Origin: DASQWP01 sp050697555
Lineage (GTDB): Bacteria > Actinomycetota > Thermoleophilia > Gaiellales > Gaiellaceae
DNA length: 50,120 nt
Assembly: GCA_050697555.1 (NCBI GenBank)
Contig: JBOHAD010000009.1
Location: 1 to 50,120 of the forward strand
Reading direction: 5' to 3'
Shown in pieces: positions 8,092 to 15,880 of the stretch. Numbering within the stretch: position 1 is the first letter of the stretch; each line of letters starts with the position of its first letter. The notes beneath the pieces were generated by a model. That model was not told the origin of the DNA. It saw nothing but the letters and a program-made list of their open reading frames with translations, and searched no databases. Both the position numbers and the translations under genes were made by a program.

Positions 8092-8886
8092 ATGCGCTGG
8101 CTACTCCTCCTTGCCGCCACGGGCCTCGGCCTCGGTCTCGCCGCCGTGGGGCTCGCGCTGCTCGAGGAGAGCGACCCCGCGGAGCTCCGTCCGGACCTCG
8201 ACCAGGCGGCGCCGTCGGAGATCTCCATCGTCCGGGTCGGCGACACCTACCGGCTCACGTTCGCCTCCGCGGTCGACAACGTCGGGCGGGGACCGCTCCT
8301 CGTCGAAGGGAGCCGGCCCGACCGCTCCACCCCCACGATGACGGTGCGCCAGACCATCCGCCGGGAAGACGGCTCGACACGGGCCCGGATGACGCGTGAC
8401 CGCATGCGCTACGTGCGCTCCGAGACCCACGCGCACTGGCACCTGCTCGGCTTCGAGCGCTACGAGCTCCGGCGCGCCGGCGGCGGCGGGCTCGTCAGCC
8501 CGGACCGCAAGACCGGGTTCTGCCTCGGCGACCGCTACGACACCCGCTCGAGCGTGCGCATCGAGGGCGAGCCTGAGGAGCCGGTCTGGACGGAGGAGTG
8601 CGGGCGGGGCGAGCCGAACCTGCTCGAGGTCCGCGAGGGAATCTCACCCGGCTACGGCGACGACTACGTCCCTGAGCTCGAAGGGCAGTACGTGGACGTC
8701 ACGGGCGTGCCCGCGGGCCGCTACGTGCTCGTCCACCGCGCGAATCCCGAACGGACGCTCGAGGAGAGCGACTACACGAACAACGCCGCCTCGGTCCTCC
8801 TGGAGCTGCGCCGCCCGGCGGGCGAGATCCCGACGATCGACGTCCTCGACCGCTGCCCGCGCACCGATCGCTGCGACGCCTCCTGA
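8092..8886 (+). CDS. Lysyl-oxidase-family secreted protein
   Basis: This 264-residue protein has an N-terminal signal-type hydrophobic segment (residues 2-24). The motif THAHWHLLGFERYEL (His113, His115 and His117) matches the copper-binding block of lysyl oxidase-like proteins. A conserved-looking tail around DYTNNAASVLLEL is typical of bacterial members. The family oxidises lysine side-chain amines through copper and a lysine-tyrosyl quinone. Whether this bacterial copy is catalytic is not shown. The start is ATG at 8092, with no strong ribosome site. Confidence 0.85.
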   Translation: MRWLLLLAATGLGLGLAAVGLALLEESDPAELRPDLDQAAPSEISIVRVGDTYRLTFASAVDNVGRGPLLVEGSRPDRSTPTMTVRQTIRREDGSTRARMTRDRMRYVRSETHAHWHLLGFERYELRRAGGGGLVSPDRKTGFCLGDRYDTRSSVRIEGEPEEPVWTEECGRGEPNLLEVREGISPGYGDDYVPELEGQYVDVTGVPAGRYVLVHRANPERTLEESDYTNNAASVLLELRRPAGEIPTIDVLDRCPRTDRCDAS

Positions 8887-9012
8887 GCCGGGAACCGCCC
8901 TGCGCCGGGCGCCGGCGGCATTAAGCTCCGATTAGGGCAGCAGGCCGACCTTGTGACACGCGAAACGGCTCCGATACCTTGAGTGCAAGAACTTCGTGAC
9001 AGCGCTGTGCCC

Positions 9013-9972
9013 ATGTTCGATCCCATCATCGATCTCCTCAACTCGCAGACGCCCCTCGTTGCGCCGTGGGGTCGCGTTGCCGTCATCGTCGGCCTTTTCG
9101 CGCTGGCCTGGCTGATCGCGCGCTCGAGCGCCTTTCTCGCCCGCCACGTCCTCGCCTGGCATGACCGGCGCCATAGCGAAAGCGACCTCGAGGCGACCGG
9201 CAAGATGGCGAACATCAAGCGCCAGGAGACGCTCGTCGGCGTCATCCGCACCGGCATCGCGTACACGGCCTTCGGCGCCGCGGCGGTCCTCTCGATCGGG
9301 CAGCTGACGGGCGGCGTCGACCGCCTGACCGCCATCGCGGGGGCGTCGTTCGCCGTCATCGTCGCCGGCTTCGCGGCCCAGCGTGTCCTCGTCGACATGC
9401 TGGCGGGCCTGATGATGTTCGTCGAGCGCTGGTTCTCGGTAGGCGACACCGTCGTCATCCTTGCCGGCTTCGAGCTCCAGGGCGTCGTCGAGGACGTCTC
9501 GCTGCGCCGCACGCGCCTGAGGGCGCTGAACGGTGAGGTCATCCAGGTGCACAACTCGCAGATCACGGCCGTCCGCGTGCTCCCGCGGGGGGTCAAGGAG
9601 CTCGCCATCGAACTCTTCGTCACCAAGCGCGACGCGGGCGAGAAGCTGGTCAACGACGTGGCGGAGATCCTTCCCGAGGGCCCCACGACCTTCGCGCGGC
9701 GCCCGGAGATCGACCGTGTGGACGAGCTCGCCCACAACCTCACGCGCATTCGTGTGCACGCCACCGTCGCGCCGGGGCGGGAGTGGCTCGCCGAGAGCTT
9801 CTTCACGGACCTGCTCCGGCAGCGCGCGGCCGACGGGCTCATCGTCCACGGCCCGGTCGCGCTCGCCGTCGACGAGCGAGCCACCTGGAGCTACGCGCGC
9901 GCGAGCGCGGCGTCACGGACGCGCTTCCGCCGCTCGCCGCTGCCCGAGAGGGCCGCCGTCCGCGGCATCTAG
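9013..9972 (+). CDS. Small-conductance mechanosensitive channel (MscS family)
   Basis: This ~319-residue protein relieves osmotic pressure by opening under membrane tension. Three hydrophobic segments lead into the pore-lining helix and the beta domain (VERWFSVGDTVVI...GVVEDVSLRRTRLR), followed by a mixed C-terminal domain. The in-frame GTG at 8983 gives 10 more residues, but a -10-like TACCTT at 8975-8980 would start the transcript after that codon. The ATG at 9013 is therefore preferred; neither has a clear Shine-Dalgarno site. It stands alone, convergent with the aminotransferase gene. Confidence 0.88.
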   Translation: MFDPIIDLLNSQTPLVAPWGRVAVIVGLFALAWLIARSSAFLARHVLAWHDRRHSESDLEATGKMANIKRQETLVGVIRTGIAYTAFGAAAVLSIGQLTGGVDRLTAIAGASFAVIVAGFAAQRVLVDMLAGLMMFVERWFSVGDTVVILAGFELQGVVEDVSLRRTRLRALNGEVIQVHNSQITAVRVLPRGVKELAIELFVTKRDAGEKLVNDVAEILPEGPTTFARRPEIDRVDELAHNLTRIRVHATVAPGREWLAESFFTDLLRQRAADGLIVHGPVALAVDERATWSYARASAASRTRFRRSPLPERAAVRGI

Positions 9973-10021
9973 CGGGGCTCCGTCGCCTGCGCGGAAGACG
10001 CGGACGGCCGCGCCTCACCGC

Positions 10022-11230
10022 TCAGCGAGGTGTCGCGAGGAGCCCGGCGAGCCGCCCGATTCCTTCCTCGATCTCCTCCTCGGTCACCCGGCTGTACGAG
10101 AGCCGGAGGTGGTGCTCGCCTCCGCCGTCCGGGTAGAAGGGCATGCCGGGGACGACGGCGACGCCGGCCTCGAGCGCCCGCTCGGCCAGCGCGGACGCGT
10201 CGACCGAAGGCGGAAGCTCCATCCACGCGAAGAAGCCGCCGTCCGGCCGCGTCCACGAAGCGCTGCCGGAGAGATGACGGTCGAGCGCGGCGAGCAGGGC
10301 GTCGCGGCGCCCGCTGTAGAGCTCCCGCGAGCGAGCAACCTGCTCGTCGAGGAGGCCGCGCCGCCCGTACTCCTCGAGGAGACGCTGGCCGAGAGCGCCG
10401 GCGCACTGGTCGGTGTTCTGCTTCGCCCAGACGAGCTTCGCCACGACGCCCGGCGGGCCGGCGGCCCAGCCGAGCCGGACTCCCGGAAAGAACGTCTTCG
10501 AGAACGTGCCCGCCTGGACGACGAGGTCGGGCGCGAGCGTCCAGAGGCTCGGCGGAAACTCGTCGCTGAACGAGATCTCCCGGTAGGCCACGTCCTCGAC
10601 GACGAGAAGCCCGTGGCGGCGGGCAAGCTCGACGAGCGCGGTTCGCCTCTCCGGCGAGAGGCTGACGCCCGCCGGATTCTGATGGTCGGGGATCGTGTAG
10701 AGGAGCTTCGGCGCCGGCCCGGTGGCCAGGATCCGCTCGAGCTCGTCGACACGGAGCCCTTCGCCGTCCATCGGGACGCCGAGGACGTCCGCCTCGAAGC
10801 TCTGGAAGGCCATCACGGCGCCCAGGTACGTGGGCGCTTCGACGAGGACGCGGTCGCCTCGGTCGACGAACGCCTTCCCGACGAGCTCGAGCGCCTCGAT
10901 CGCCCCACTCGTCAGCAGGAGCTCCGCCTCGGAGGGACGCCGGCCTTCGAGCCGCTCCAGGCGGCCGGCGACGAAGTCGCGCGGGCCGGGGAGCCCCTCC
11001 GTCGGCGAGTACTGGAACGGCGAGGCGTCGCCTCGCTCGATCAGCTCGCCGAGGATCTCGCCGACGACCGGACCTGGAAACGTCGCCGGATCGGGGAGGC
11101 CGCCTGCGAACGAGATCACGTCCTCGGCGGCCGCGAGGGCGAGGATCGCGATCAGACCCTCCCCGCCCCCCGCACGCGTTCGCTCGGCGAAGAGAGCGTC
11201 CCAGCGCCGGAGCTCTTGTTCGACGGCCAC
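10022..11230 (-). CDS. PLP-dependent aminotransferase, class I/II (2-aminoadipate type)
   Basis: This 402-residue fold-type I enzyme resembles the LysN/2-aminoadipate and aromatic aminotransferases. The N-terminus carries ISFAGGLPDPATFP, typical of that group. The PLP lysine is in GTFSKTFFPGVRLGW, and the aspartate partner region is YTIPDHQNPAGVSLS. The substrate is not defined. The GTG start lies 6 bp after the stop of the cupin gene, so the two are co-transcribed. A second aminotransferase of the same group, also with a cupin partner, is at 34537-35637. Confidence 0.9.
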   Translation of the reverse strand: MAVEQELRRWDALFAERTRAGGGEGLIAILALAAAEDVISFAGGLPDPATFPGPVVGEILGELIERGDASPFQYSPTEGLPGPRDFVAGRLERLEGRRPSEAELLLTSGAIEALELVGKAFVDRGDRVLVEAPTYLGAVMAFQSFEADVLGVPMDGEGLRVDELERILATGPAPKLLYTIPDHQNPAGVSLSPERRTALVELARRHGLLVVEDVAYREISFSDEFPPSLWTLAPDLVVQAGTFSKTFFPGVRLGWAAGPPGVVAKLVWAKQNTDQCAGALGQRLLEEYGRRGLLDEQVARSRELYSGRRDALLAALDRHLSGSASWTRPDGGFFAWMELPPSVDASALAERALEAGVAVVPGMPFYPDGGGEHHLRLSYSRVTEEEIEEGIGRLAGLLATPR

Positions 11231-11236
11231 GCTCGG

Positions 11237-11602
11237 CTACTCCGGCCAGCGCGCTGGCCGCTCGACGGTCTCGAGCCCCGTCCAGTCCTCGCGTACCGGT
11301 GAGAAGACGTCGATCACGACCGCCCCGTCGGGACCCGTCTCGACCGCGTGGGGCGTGTTGGCTGGAATGCACCAGCTTCCGCCCGGACCGAGCGCTCTGC
11401 TCTCGCCGGCGACGCTGAAGACGAGGGATCCACGCAGCACGAGCCCGAGCTGCTCGTTCTCGTGGCTGTGCTCCGGGACGACGCTGTCGGGCTCGAGTTC
11501 GATCACGCCCATCGTGATCCGCTCTCCGTGGACGGAACGGCCGACGACCCCCTCCCAGATCTGCTGAGGGACGAGCGCAGGGATGTCGTCGAAGGCGCTC
11601 AG
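11237..11602 (-). CDS. Cupin-domain protein with non-standard start
   Basis: A small single-domain cupin holds the metal/ligand motif HSHENEQLGLVLRG. The first ATG is at 11512, which would give 91 residues. However, the same frame upstream encodes a protein-like lead (DDIPALVPQQIWEGVVGRSV) normal for these cupins. The frame is open back to a TGA and contains no ATG, GTG or TTG there. A CTG at 11602 (121 residues) or an ATC at 11611 are the candidates. A base error is the alternative. It is followed 6 bp later by the aminotransferase. Confidence 0.65.
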   Translation of the reverse strand: MSAFDDIPALVPQQIWEGVVGRSVHGERITMGVIELEPDSVVPEHSHENEQLGLVLRGSLVFSVAGESRALGPGGSWCIPANTPHAVETGPDGAVVIDVFSPVREDWTGLETVERPARWPE

Positions 11603-11654
11603 AAGGTCGATCGTACACCCGCCGGACGGGCACGCTCAGCGGCCACCCGACAGC

Positions 11655-12052
11655 TCATGCGGCCGGCTCGGCGTGGACGCCGCCACCGCCGGCGCCGACC
11701 TGCTCGAGGTAGAACCGACCCCAGGCGATCCGATCGTCGCGGATCCCGGTGATGGTTACGCCGCGCACATCGAGGGCGATGCCGCCCACACGGGTTCCTG
11801 TCCATCGCCACTCGCTCCAGACCGCGTCATCCCCCGCTGCCGTTCGAAGGAGCTCGGCCCGAAAGTCGGGGACGCTCTCGAAGATCGTCGACCAGCGCTC
11901 CCGGACGGTTTCCACTCCTCGGAAGCTGCGGTCGGGTTCACCGGCTGCTCGCTTCGATAGTCAGGATCGAAGCAATCGAGCAAACGCTCCAGGTCGTGCT
12001 CGTTCATAGCACGCTGGTACCGGTGCAAGACCGCCACCGCGTCCTCGCCCAT
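11655..12052 (-). pseudogene. SnoaL/NTF2-like protein, single-base frameshift
   Basis: The first part (start 12052, MGEDAVAVLHRYQRAMNEHD...FDPDYRSEQP) and the second part (RSFRGVETVRERW...FYLEQV) are two halves of one SnoaL-like protein in different frames. The switch is near 11925-11940. Restoring one G in the minus-strand CCGACCGC gives a continuous NPDRSFRG. Members of this fold are small cone-shaped enzymes or binding proteins. The ATG at 12052 follows TAGAGT (12058-12063) by 5 nt. It may be a recent pseudogene or a sequence error. It probably heads the cupin-aminotransferase operon. Confidence 0.75.
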
Positions 12053-12121
12053 CCTTCACTCTAGGCGAACGCCACGCCACGGCTCGGCCCACGGCCGCCC
12101 GCGTTCGCACGACGCCCGAAA

Positions 12122-12193
12122 TGGGCGCACCTGGGATCGAACCAGGGACCTCCCGCGTGTGAAGCGGGCGCTCTCCCGCTGAGCTATGCGCCC
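12122..12193 (-). tRNA. tRNA-Val(CAC)
   Basis: On the minus strand the acceptor stem GGGCGCA pairs with TGCGCCC, with discriminator A. The D-arm GCTCAGCGGGAGAGC is standard. Anticodon stem CCCGC/GCGGG encloses TTCACAC, giving anticodon CAC for codon GUG. The T-arm is CTGGGTTCGATCCCAGG-like. CCA is not encoded. Confidence 0.96.
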
Positions 12194-12220
12194 CAGCGTG
12201 GCGAGGATAGCAACCGCCGT

Positions 12221-12835
12221 CTAGCCGGAATCCAGCGCGCGGGCGAGCGCCGCGCGGCCCTCCGCGAGCACGGGCTCGCCGTGGGAGACGAGCACCATTT
12301 CGACCGGAAGCTCGAGTAGCGGGCGGAGCGCATCGCGGAGCTCCGGAAACTTCATCCCGCTTGGCAGGTAGCGGAGCCACGACTCCGGGCAGAGCCGCAC
12401 GCCGCCTCGTCCGTCTCCGAGGATCCGGTCGCCCGGAACGAGCGCACGGTGCTCCTCGAGCCAGACCATGACCTCCCCGGCCCGGCGAACCGGGAACGTC
12501 TCCACGCCCGCGGGAAGCGTCCGCCGGGCGCGCGACGTTGAGGCGCCGTAGCGCTCCACGACCTCGTCGCGGCTGCGGCGGTGGAACGCGATCGTCGTGA
12601 GGACGACGACCCGTTGCCCGTGCCGGCGCACGCGCTCGTCCATCGAGGCCCAGAACGCCTCGGTCTCGGAGGGGACGAGCGGGTCGACGAAGACGAAGGC
12701 GTCGGGAGCCTCGTACGCGACGCTGCCGACGTCGGGCGGCGAGTCGGCGGGACTCTCGGGCTCGGGCTCGGCCTCCGCCTCCGGGTGTCGGGCGGTCCAG
12801 CGCACGAGGCCCGGCCGTATCTCCCGAAGCTCCAT
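12221..12835 (-). CDS. MBL-fold-like protein lacking the metal motif
   Basis: This 204-residue protein follows the strand order of metallo-beta-lactamase folds (VAYEAPDAFVFVDPLVP, then VVVLTTIAFHRRSRDEV, then MVLVSHGEPVL). The canonical HxHxDH metal motif is replaced by FHRRSRDEV, so hydrolase activity is doubtful. The ATG at 12835 is 8 nt from TAGCCT (12844-12849, minus strand), fitting the leaderless pattern. The gene is divergent from the SRP RNA, and the gap between the two starts is only ~40 bp. The role is unknown. Confidence 0.7.
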   Translation of the reverse strand: MELREIRPGLVRWTARHPEAEAEPEPESPADSPPDVGSVAYEAPDAFVFVDPLVPSETEAFWASMDERVRRHGQRVVVLTTIAFHRRSRDEVVERYGASTSRARRTLPAGVETFPVRRAGEVMVWLEEHRALVPGDRILGDGRGGVRLCPESWLRYLPSGMKFPELRDALRPLLELPVEMVLVSHGEPVLAEGRAALARALDSG

Positions 12836-12843
12836 CGCCGCGC

Positions 12844-12870
12844 AGGCTAGCGGTATGCGGCTGCTACCCT
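12844..12870. promoter_or_regulatory. Divergent -10 boxes for MBL-like gene and SRP RNA
   Basis: TAGCCT (minus, 12844-12849) is 8 nt upstream of the MBL-like ATG. TACCCT (plus, 12865-12870) is 7 bp before the inferred 5' end of the SRP RNA at 12877. Confidence 0.4.
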
Positions 12871-12876
12871 TGTCGG

Positions 12877-13113
12877 GCCCGGTCGCGCTAAGCGGGGAGC
12901 TAGCGGTTCCCTGAACCCGCAATCCGCTCCAGCGGGGCCGAACTCCTGTCCCGAGGGGGTGGCAATCGAGGGAAGGGCTTGCGGACGCAAGCGTTGACGG
13001 CCAGGTTCCGCGCACTGGGAGCCTGTGAACCGCGTCAGGTCCGGGAGGAAGCAGCGCTAAGCAGTTTCTCCCAGGTGCCGCGGGGTAGCCTGGCCCGAGT
13101 GAGCGTCCCGGGC
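12877..13113 (+). ncRNA. ffs: Signal recognition particle RNA (large bacterial type)
   Basis: The Ffh-binding apical part reads GTCAGGTCCGGGAGGAAGCA and lies near 13035-13055, the hallmark of SRP RNA. The 5' part has the Alu-domain-like block ACCCGCAATCCGCTCCAGC (about 12917-12935), as in large bacterial SRP RNAs. The ends close with GCCCGG (12877-12882) against CCGGGC (13108-13113). At ~237 nt it is well above the ~100 nt of the E. coli 4.5S form. It sits just upstream of dnaX, the order also known in Bacillus. End positions are estimates. Confidence 0.88.
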
Positions 13114-13173
13114 ACCTACTCGAGAGCGTCCTCGACGGCAGGTGCGCGACCGGGCTAATACCATGGGCGGCTC

Positions 13174-14745
13174 GTGACGGCTCTCTATCGCAAGTACCGG
13201 CCGCAGGACTTCGACGAGGTGGTCGGGCAGGAGACCGTCGTCCGCACGCTTCGGAACGCGATCGAGCGCGAACAGGTGCGCCAGGCCTACCTGTTCGCCG
13301 GCCCGCGCGGCACCGGCAAGACGTCGCTCGCCCGCATCCTGGCCAAGGCGCTCAACTGCGAGCAGGGCCCGACGGCGAAGCCGGACGGCACCTGCAACTC
13401 GTGCCGGACGATCGCGGCGGGCACGTCGCTCGACGTGATCGAGATGGACGCCGCGAGCCAGCGGGGCATCGACGACGTGCGGGAGATCCGCGACCACGTC
13501 GTCCTCCAGCCCGTCGAGGGCCGCTTCAAGGTCTACATCCTCGACGAGGCGCACCAGCTCACGGACGCCGCCTTCAACGCCCTCCTGAAGCTGATCGAGG
13601 AGCCGCCGCCGCACCTCGTCTTCGTGTTCTGCACGACCGATCTCGGGAAGATGCTCCCGACCGTCCGCTCGCGCTGCCAGACCTTCCTCTTCGCGCGCCC
13701 CCGCCTGGCCGAGCTGACGAAGCTGCTCCGCCGAGTCGCGGACGGGGAGACGATCGACGCGCCCGATGCGGCGCTCTCGCTGATCGCCCGGAGCGCGCGC
13801 GGAAGCTTCCGGGACGCCGTCTCCACGCTGGATCAGCTCGCGGCCGCCGCAGATGGGCAGATCACCGTCCAGTCGGTGCTCCAGCTCCTGGGCGCCGTCG
13901 AGGAGGAGGCGCTCTTCCGCCTCTGCGACCTCGTGGTCGACCGGGATACAGCCGGCCTTCTCGCCTTCGTCGAGGAACTGGCCGACCAGGGTCAGGACCT
14001 GGCGCGGCTCGTCACCGACCTGCTCGAGCACCTGCGTCACCTGCTCCTCGTGCAGCACATGGGCGAGGTGCCCGCGTCGCTCCCGGTGACGCCCGAGACG
14101 CGCGAGCGCCTGCGCTCGCAGGCCAACCAGCTCTCCGAGCCCGAGGTCCTGCGCCTGATCGATCTCCTCGCGGTGGCGGTCGAGGACGTCCGCCAGGGTG
14201 GTGACCCTCGCCTCCCGCTCGAACTCGCGCTCGTCAAGGTGACGCGCCCGGGCGGCGACCTCGCGCAGCAGTCGCTCGCCTTCCGGCTCGAGCAGCTCGA
14301 GTCCCGTCTCCGCGGCGAGACGCGGCCGGCCCCACAGCCGGCGGCAGCCGAGCCGAAGCCTCCGCCCCCCGAGCAGGACCTCGATCTCGACCAGGTCAAG
14401 CAGGCCTGGCAGCCGACGATCATGCCGGCGGTCTCCGAGCGCTCGATCCCCACCTCCTCCGTCCTCGCCGAGGCACGCCCCGTCACTCTCGAGGGAGACC
14501 GCCTCGTGCTCGAGTTCCCGCCCGCGGCTTCCTTTCACCGGAACCTCGCAGAGGAGCCGAAGAACGCGGCCCTGCTGGCGGAGGTGCTCTACGAGGTGAC
14601 CGGTCGCCGGCTCACTCTGGCGTTCGAGGTCGGCGAGGCGGCGCACGAGGACGTCGAGGAGGAGGCGCCCGCCACCGAGGAGGAGATCATCTCCCTCATG
14701 AAGACGACCTTCGACGCACGCGAGATCCGAGAGGAGCCCGAGTAG
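13174..14745 (+). CDS. dnaX: DNA polymerase III subunit gamma/tau
   Basis: This 523-residue clamp-loader ATPase loads the sliding clamp and organises the replisome. Walker A is GPRGTGKTS (43-51) and Walker B is DEAH (124-127). The zinc module has C62, C74 and C77, but the usual second cysteine is Asp71 (KPDGTC), so metal binding may be altered. A Pro/Glu-rich linker and a short C-terminal domain follow. The GTG at 13174 is 9 nt from TACCAT (13159-13164). It begins the dnaX-ebfC-recR operon; no obvious frameshift site for a short gamma form was identified. Confidence 0.96.
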   Translation: MTALYRKYRPQDFDEVVGQETVVRTLRNAIEREQVRQAYLFAGPRGTGKTSLARILAKALNCEQGPTAKPDGTCNSCRTIAAGTSLDVIEMDAASQRGIDDVREIRDHVVLQPVEGRFKVYILDEAHQLTDAAFNALLKLIEEPPPHLVFVFCTTDLGKMLPTVRSRCQTFLFARPRLAELTKLLRRVADGETIDAPDAALSLIARSARGSFRDAVSTLDQLAAAADGQITVQSVLQLLGAVEEEALFRLCDLVVDRDTAGLLAFVEELADQGQDLARLVTDLLEHLRHLLLVQHMGEVPASLPVTPETRERLRSQANQLSEPEVLRLIDLLAVAVEDVRQGGDPRLPLELALVKVTRPGGDLAQQSLAFRLEQLESRLRGETRPAPQPAAAEPKPPPPEQDLDLDQVKQAWQPTIMPAVSERSIPTSSVLAEARPVTLEGDRLVLEFPPAASFHRNLAEEPKNAALLAEVLYEVTGRRLTLAFEVGEAAHEDVEEEAPATEEEIISLMKTTFDAREIREEPE

Positions 14746-14747
14746 CC

Positions 14748-15062
14748 ATGGACGTGAACAAGATGATGCAGCAGGTGCAGCAGATGCAGGCCGAGATGGC
14801 GAAGGCGCAGGAGGAGCTCGCCAACGAGCGCGTGGAGGCGTCCGTGGGCGGCGGCATGGTGACCGTGACGGCCAGCGGCGCCGGCGACATCGTCGGGATC
14901 AAGATCGCACCCGAGGCAATCGACCCGGACGATCCCGAGACGCTCGAGGACCTCGTGCTCGCGGGGGTGAACGAGGCGCTCCGCAACGCTCAAGAGCTCG
15001 CCCAGTCGAAGCTGGGAGGCGCCGTGGGAGGCCTCAAGGGACTGGGCCTTCCCGGCCTCTAG
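14748..15062 (+). CDS. ebfC: YbaB/EbfC nucleoid-associated protein
   Basis: This 104-residue protein begins MDVNKMMQQVQQMQAEMAKA, the long N-terminal helix of the YbaB family. It continues with the beta-core (GGGMVTVTASGAGDIVGIKI) and a C-terminal helix. The family forms dimers that bind DNA without strong sequence preference. It starts 2 bp after the dnaX stop, suggesting translational coupling, and precedes recR as in many bacteria. Confidence 0.95.
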   Translation: MDVNKMMQQVQQMQAEMAKAQEELANERVEASVGGGMVTVTASGAGDIVGIKIAPEAIDPDDPETLEDLVLAGVNEALRNAQELAQSKLGGAVGGLKGLGLPGL

Positions 15063-15083
15063 ACCAGGCACAATGCGCGGGCG

Positions 15084-15677
15084 GTGTTCTCTCCGCTCGT
15101 CGACAACCTGATCGCGCAGCTCTCGCGCCTGCCCGGGATCGGCAACCGGACGGCGCAGCGGCTCGCCTTCCACATCCTCCGGGTCTCGCGCGAGGAGGCT
15201 GACGCGCTCGCGGACGCCATCCGCGAGGTGAAGGAGCGGATCGACTTCTGCCGCGAGTGCGGCAACCTCACCGAGGAGGAGCTCTGCGTCATCTGCACGG
15301 ACGCGCGGCGGGACCGCGCCGTCATCTGCGTCGTCGAGCAGCCGGCCGACGTGCTCTCGATGGAGCGCACGCACGAGTTCCGCGGCCTCTATCACGTCCT
15401 CGGCGGGGCGCTTTCGCCGCTCGACGGCGTCGAGCCGCAACACCTGCGCATCGACGAGCTCGTACGCCGGGTCGAGCGAAACGGTGTCGAGGAAGTCGTG
15501 CTCGCCACGAACCCGAACATGACCGGGGAGGCGACCGCCGCCTTCATCGCCGACCGCCTGCGGGAGCGGACGCGCGTGACCCGGCTGGCCAGCGGGCTGC
15601 CGGTCGGGGGCGATCTCGAGTACGCCGACGAGGTCACGCTGGGCCGGGCTCTGGCGGGTCGCCGTGAGATGGCTTGA
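15084..15677 (+). CDS. recR: Recombination mediator protein
   Basis: This 197-residue protein acts with RecF and RecO to load RecA at gaps. It shows the N-terminal helix-hairpin-helix (SRLPGIGNRTAQRLAF), a four-cysteine zinc finger (CRECGNLTEEELCVIC) and a TOPRIM domain (ICVVEQPADVLSMERT onward). Length matches the family. The start is GTG at 15084, 21 bp after ebfC. The stop overlaps a TTGACA promoter-like hexamer at 15674-15679. Confidence 0.96.
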   Translation: MFSPLVDNLIAQLSRLPGIGNRTAQRLAFHILRVSREEADALADAIREVKERIDFCRECGNLTEEELCVICTDARRDRAVICVVEQPADVLSMERTHEFRGLYHVLGGALSPLDGVEPQHLRIDELVRRVERNGVEEVVLATNPNMTGEATAAFIADRLRERTRVTRLASGLPVGGDLEYADEVTLGRALAGRREMA

Positions 15678-15703
15678 CATTCGAGCGCGCGCATGAAAGA
15701 GTG
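15674..15703 (+). promoter_or_regulatory. Candidate promoter TTGACA-N18-AAGAGT
   Basis: A perfect -35 hexamer TTGACA (15674-15679) is followed after 18 bp by AAGAGT (15698-15703). The -10 part is weak. A transcript from here would run almost directly into the hairpin at 15710. Confidence 0.3.
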
Positions 15704-15709
15704 GCGGTG

Positions 15710-15750
15710 CTGAACCGGGCGGCCTTCGGGTCGGCCGGTTCAGTGTTTTA
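15710..15750 (+). terminator. Rho-independent terminator after recR
   Basis: CTGAACCGG (15710-15718) pairs with CCGGTTCAG (15735-15743), with further GC pairing inside. The stem is followed by TGTTTTA. It ends the dnaX-ebfC-recR transcript before the lysC promoter. Confidence 0.8.
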
Positions 15751-15867
15751 AGCGGCTCCTGCGAGGCGGTCTCGGCGCAGTGTGAGCGCCACTCGCGCGT
15801 TCCCGCACGGTACGCTCGAAGCGGAGGGAGGCCCGCGGCGGCCCCGGGGAACGGCGGCGGCGGTCCC

Positions 15868-15873
15868 TACAAT
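15868..15873 (+). promoter_or_regulatory. -10 box TACAAT for leaderless lysC
   Basis: TACAAT lies exactly 7 nt before the GTG at 15881, so the transcript should begin at or beside the start codon. Confidence 0.55.
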
Positions 15874-15880
15874 CGGCGGA

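Noticed and set aside
13057..14646. 529-codon open frame antisense to dnaX
   Set aside because: It is a shadow of dnaX; the translation is Arg/Glu/Leu-rich without motifs. Similar long antisense frames at 4303-5217, 5315-6694, 21363-22115, 23884-25518 and 43114-44946 arise from the high third-position GC.
15751..15880. Lysine riboswitch or T-box before lysC
   Set aside because: No conserved aptamer strings are seen, and the TACAAT box leaves no leader RNA to hold one.
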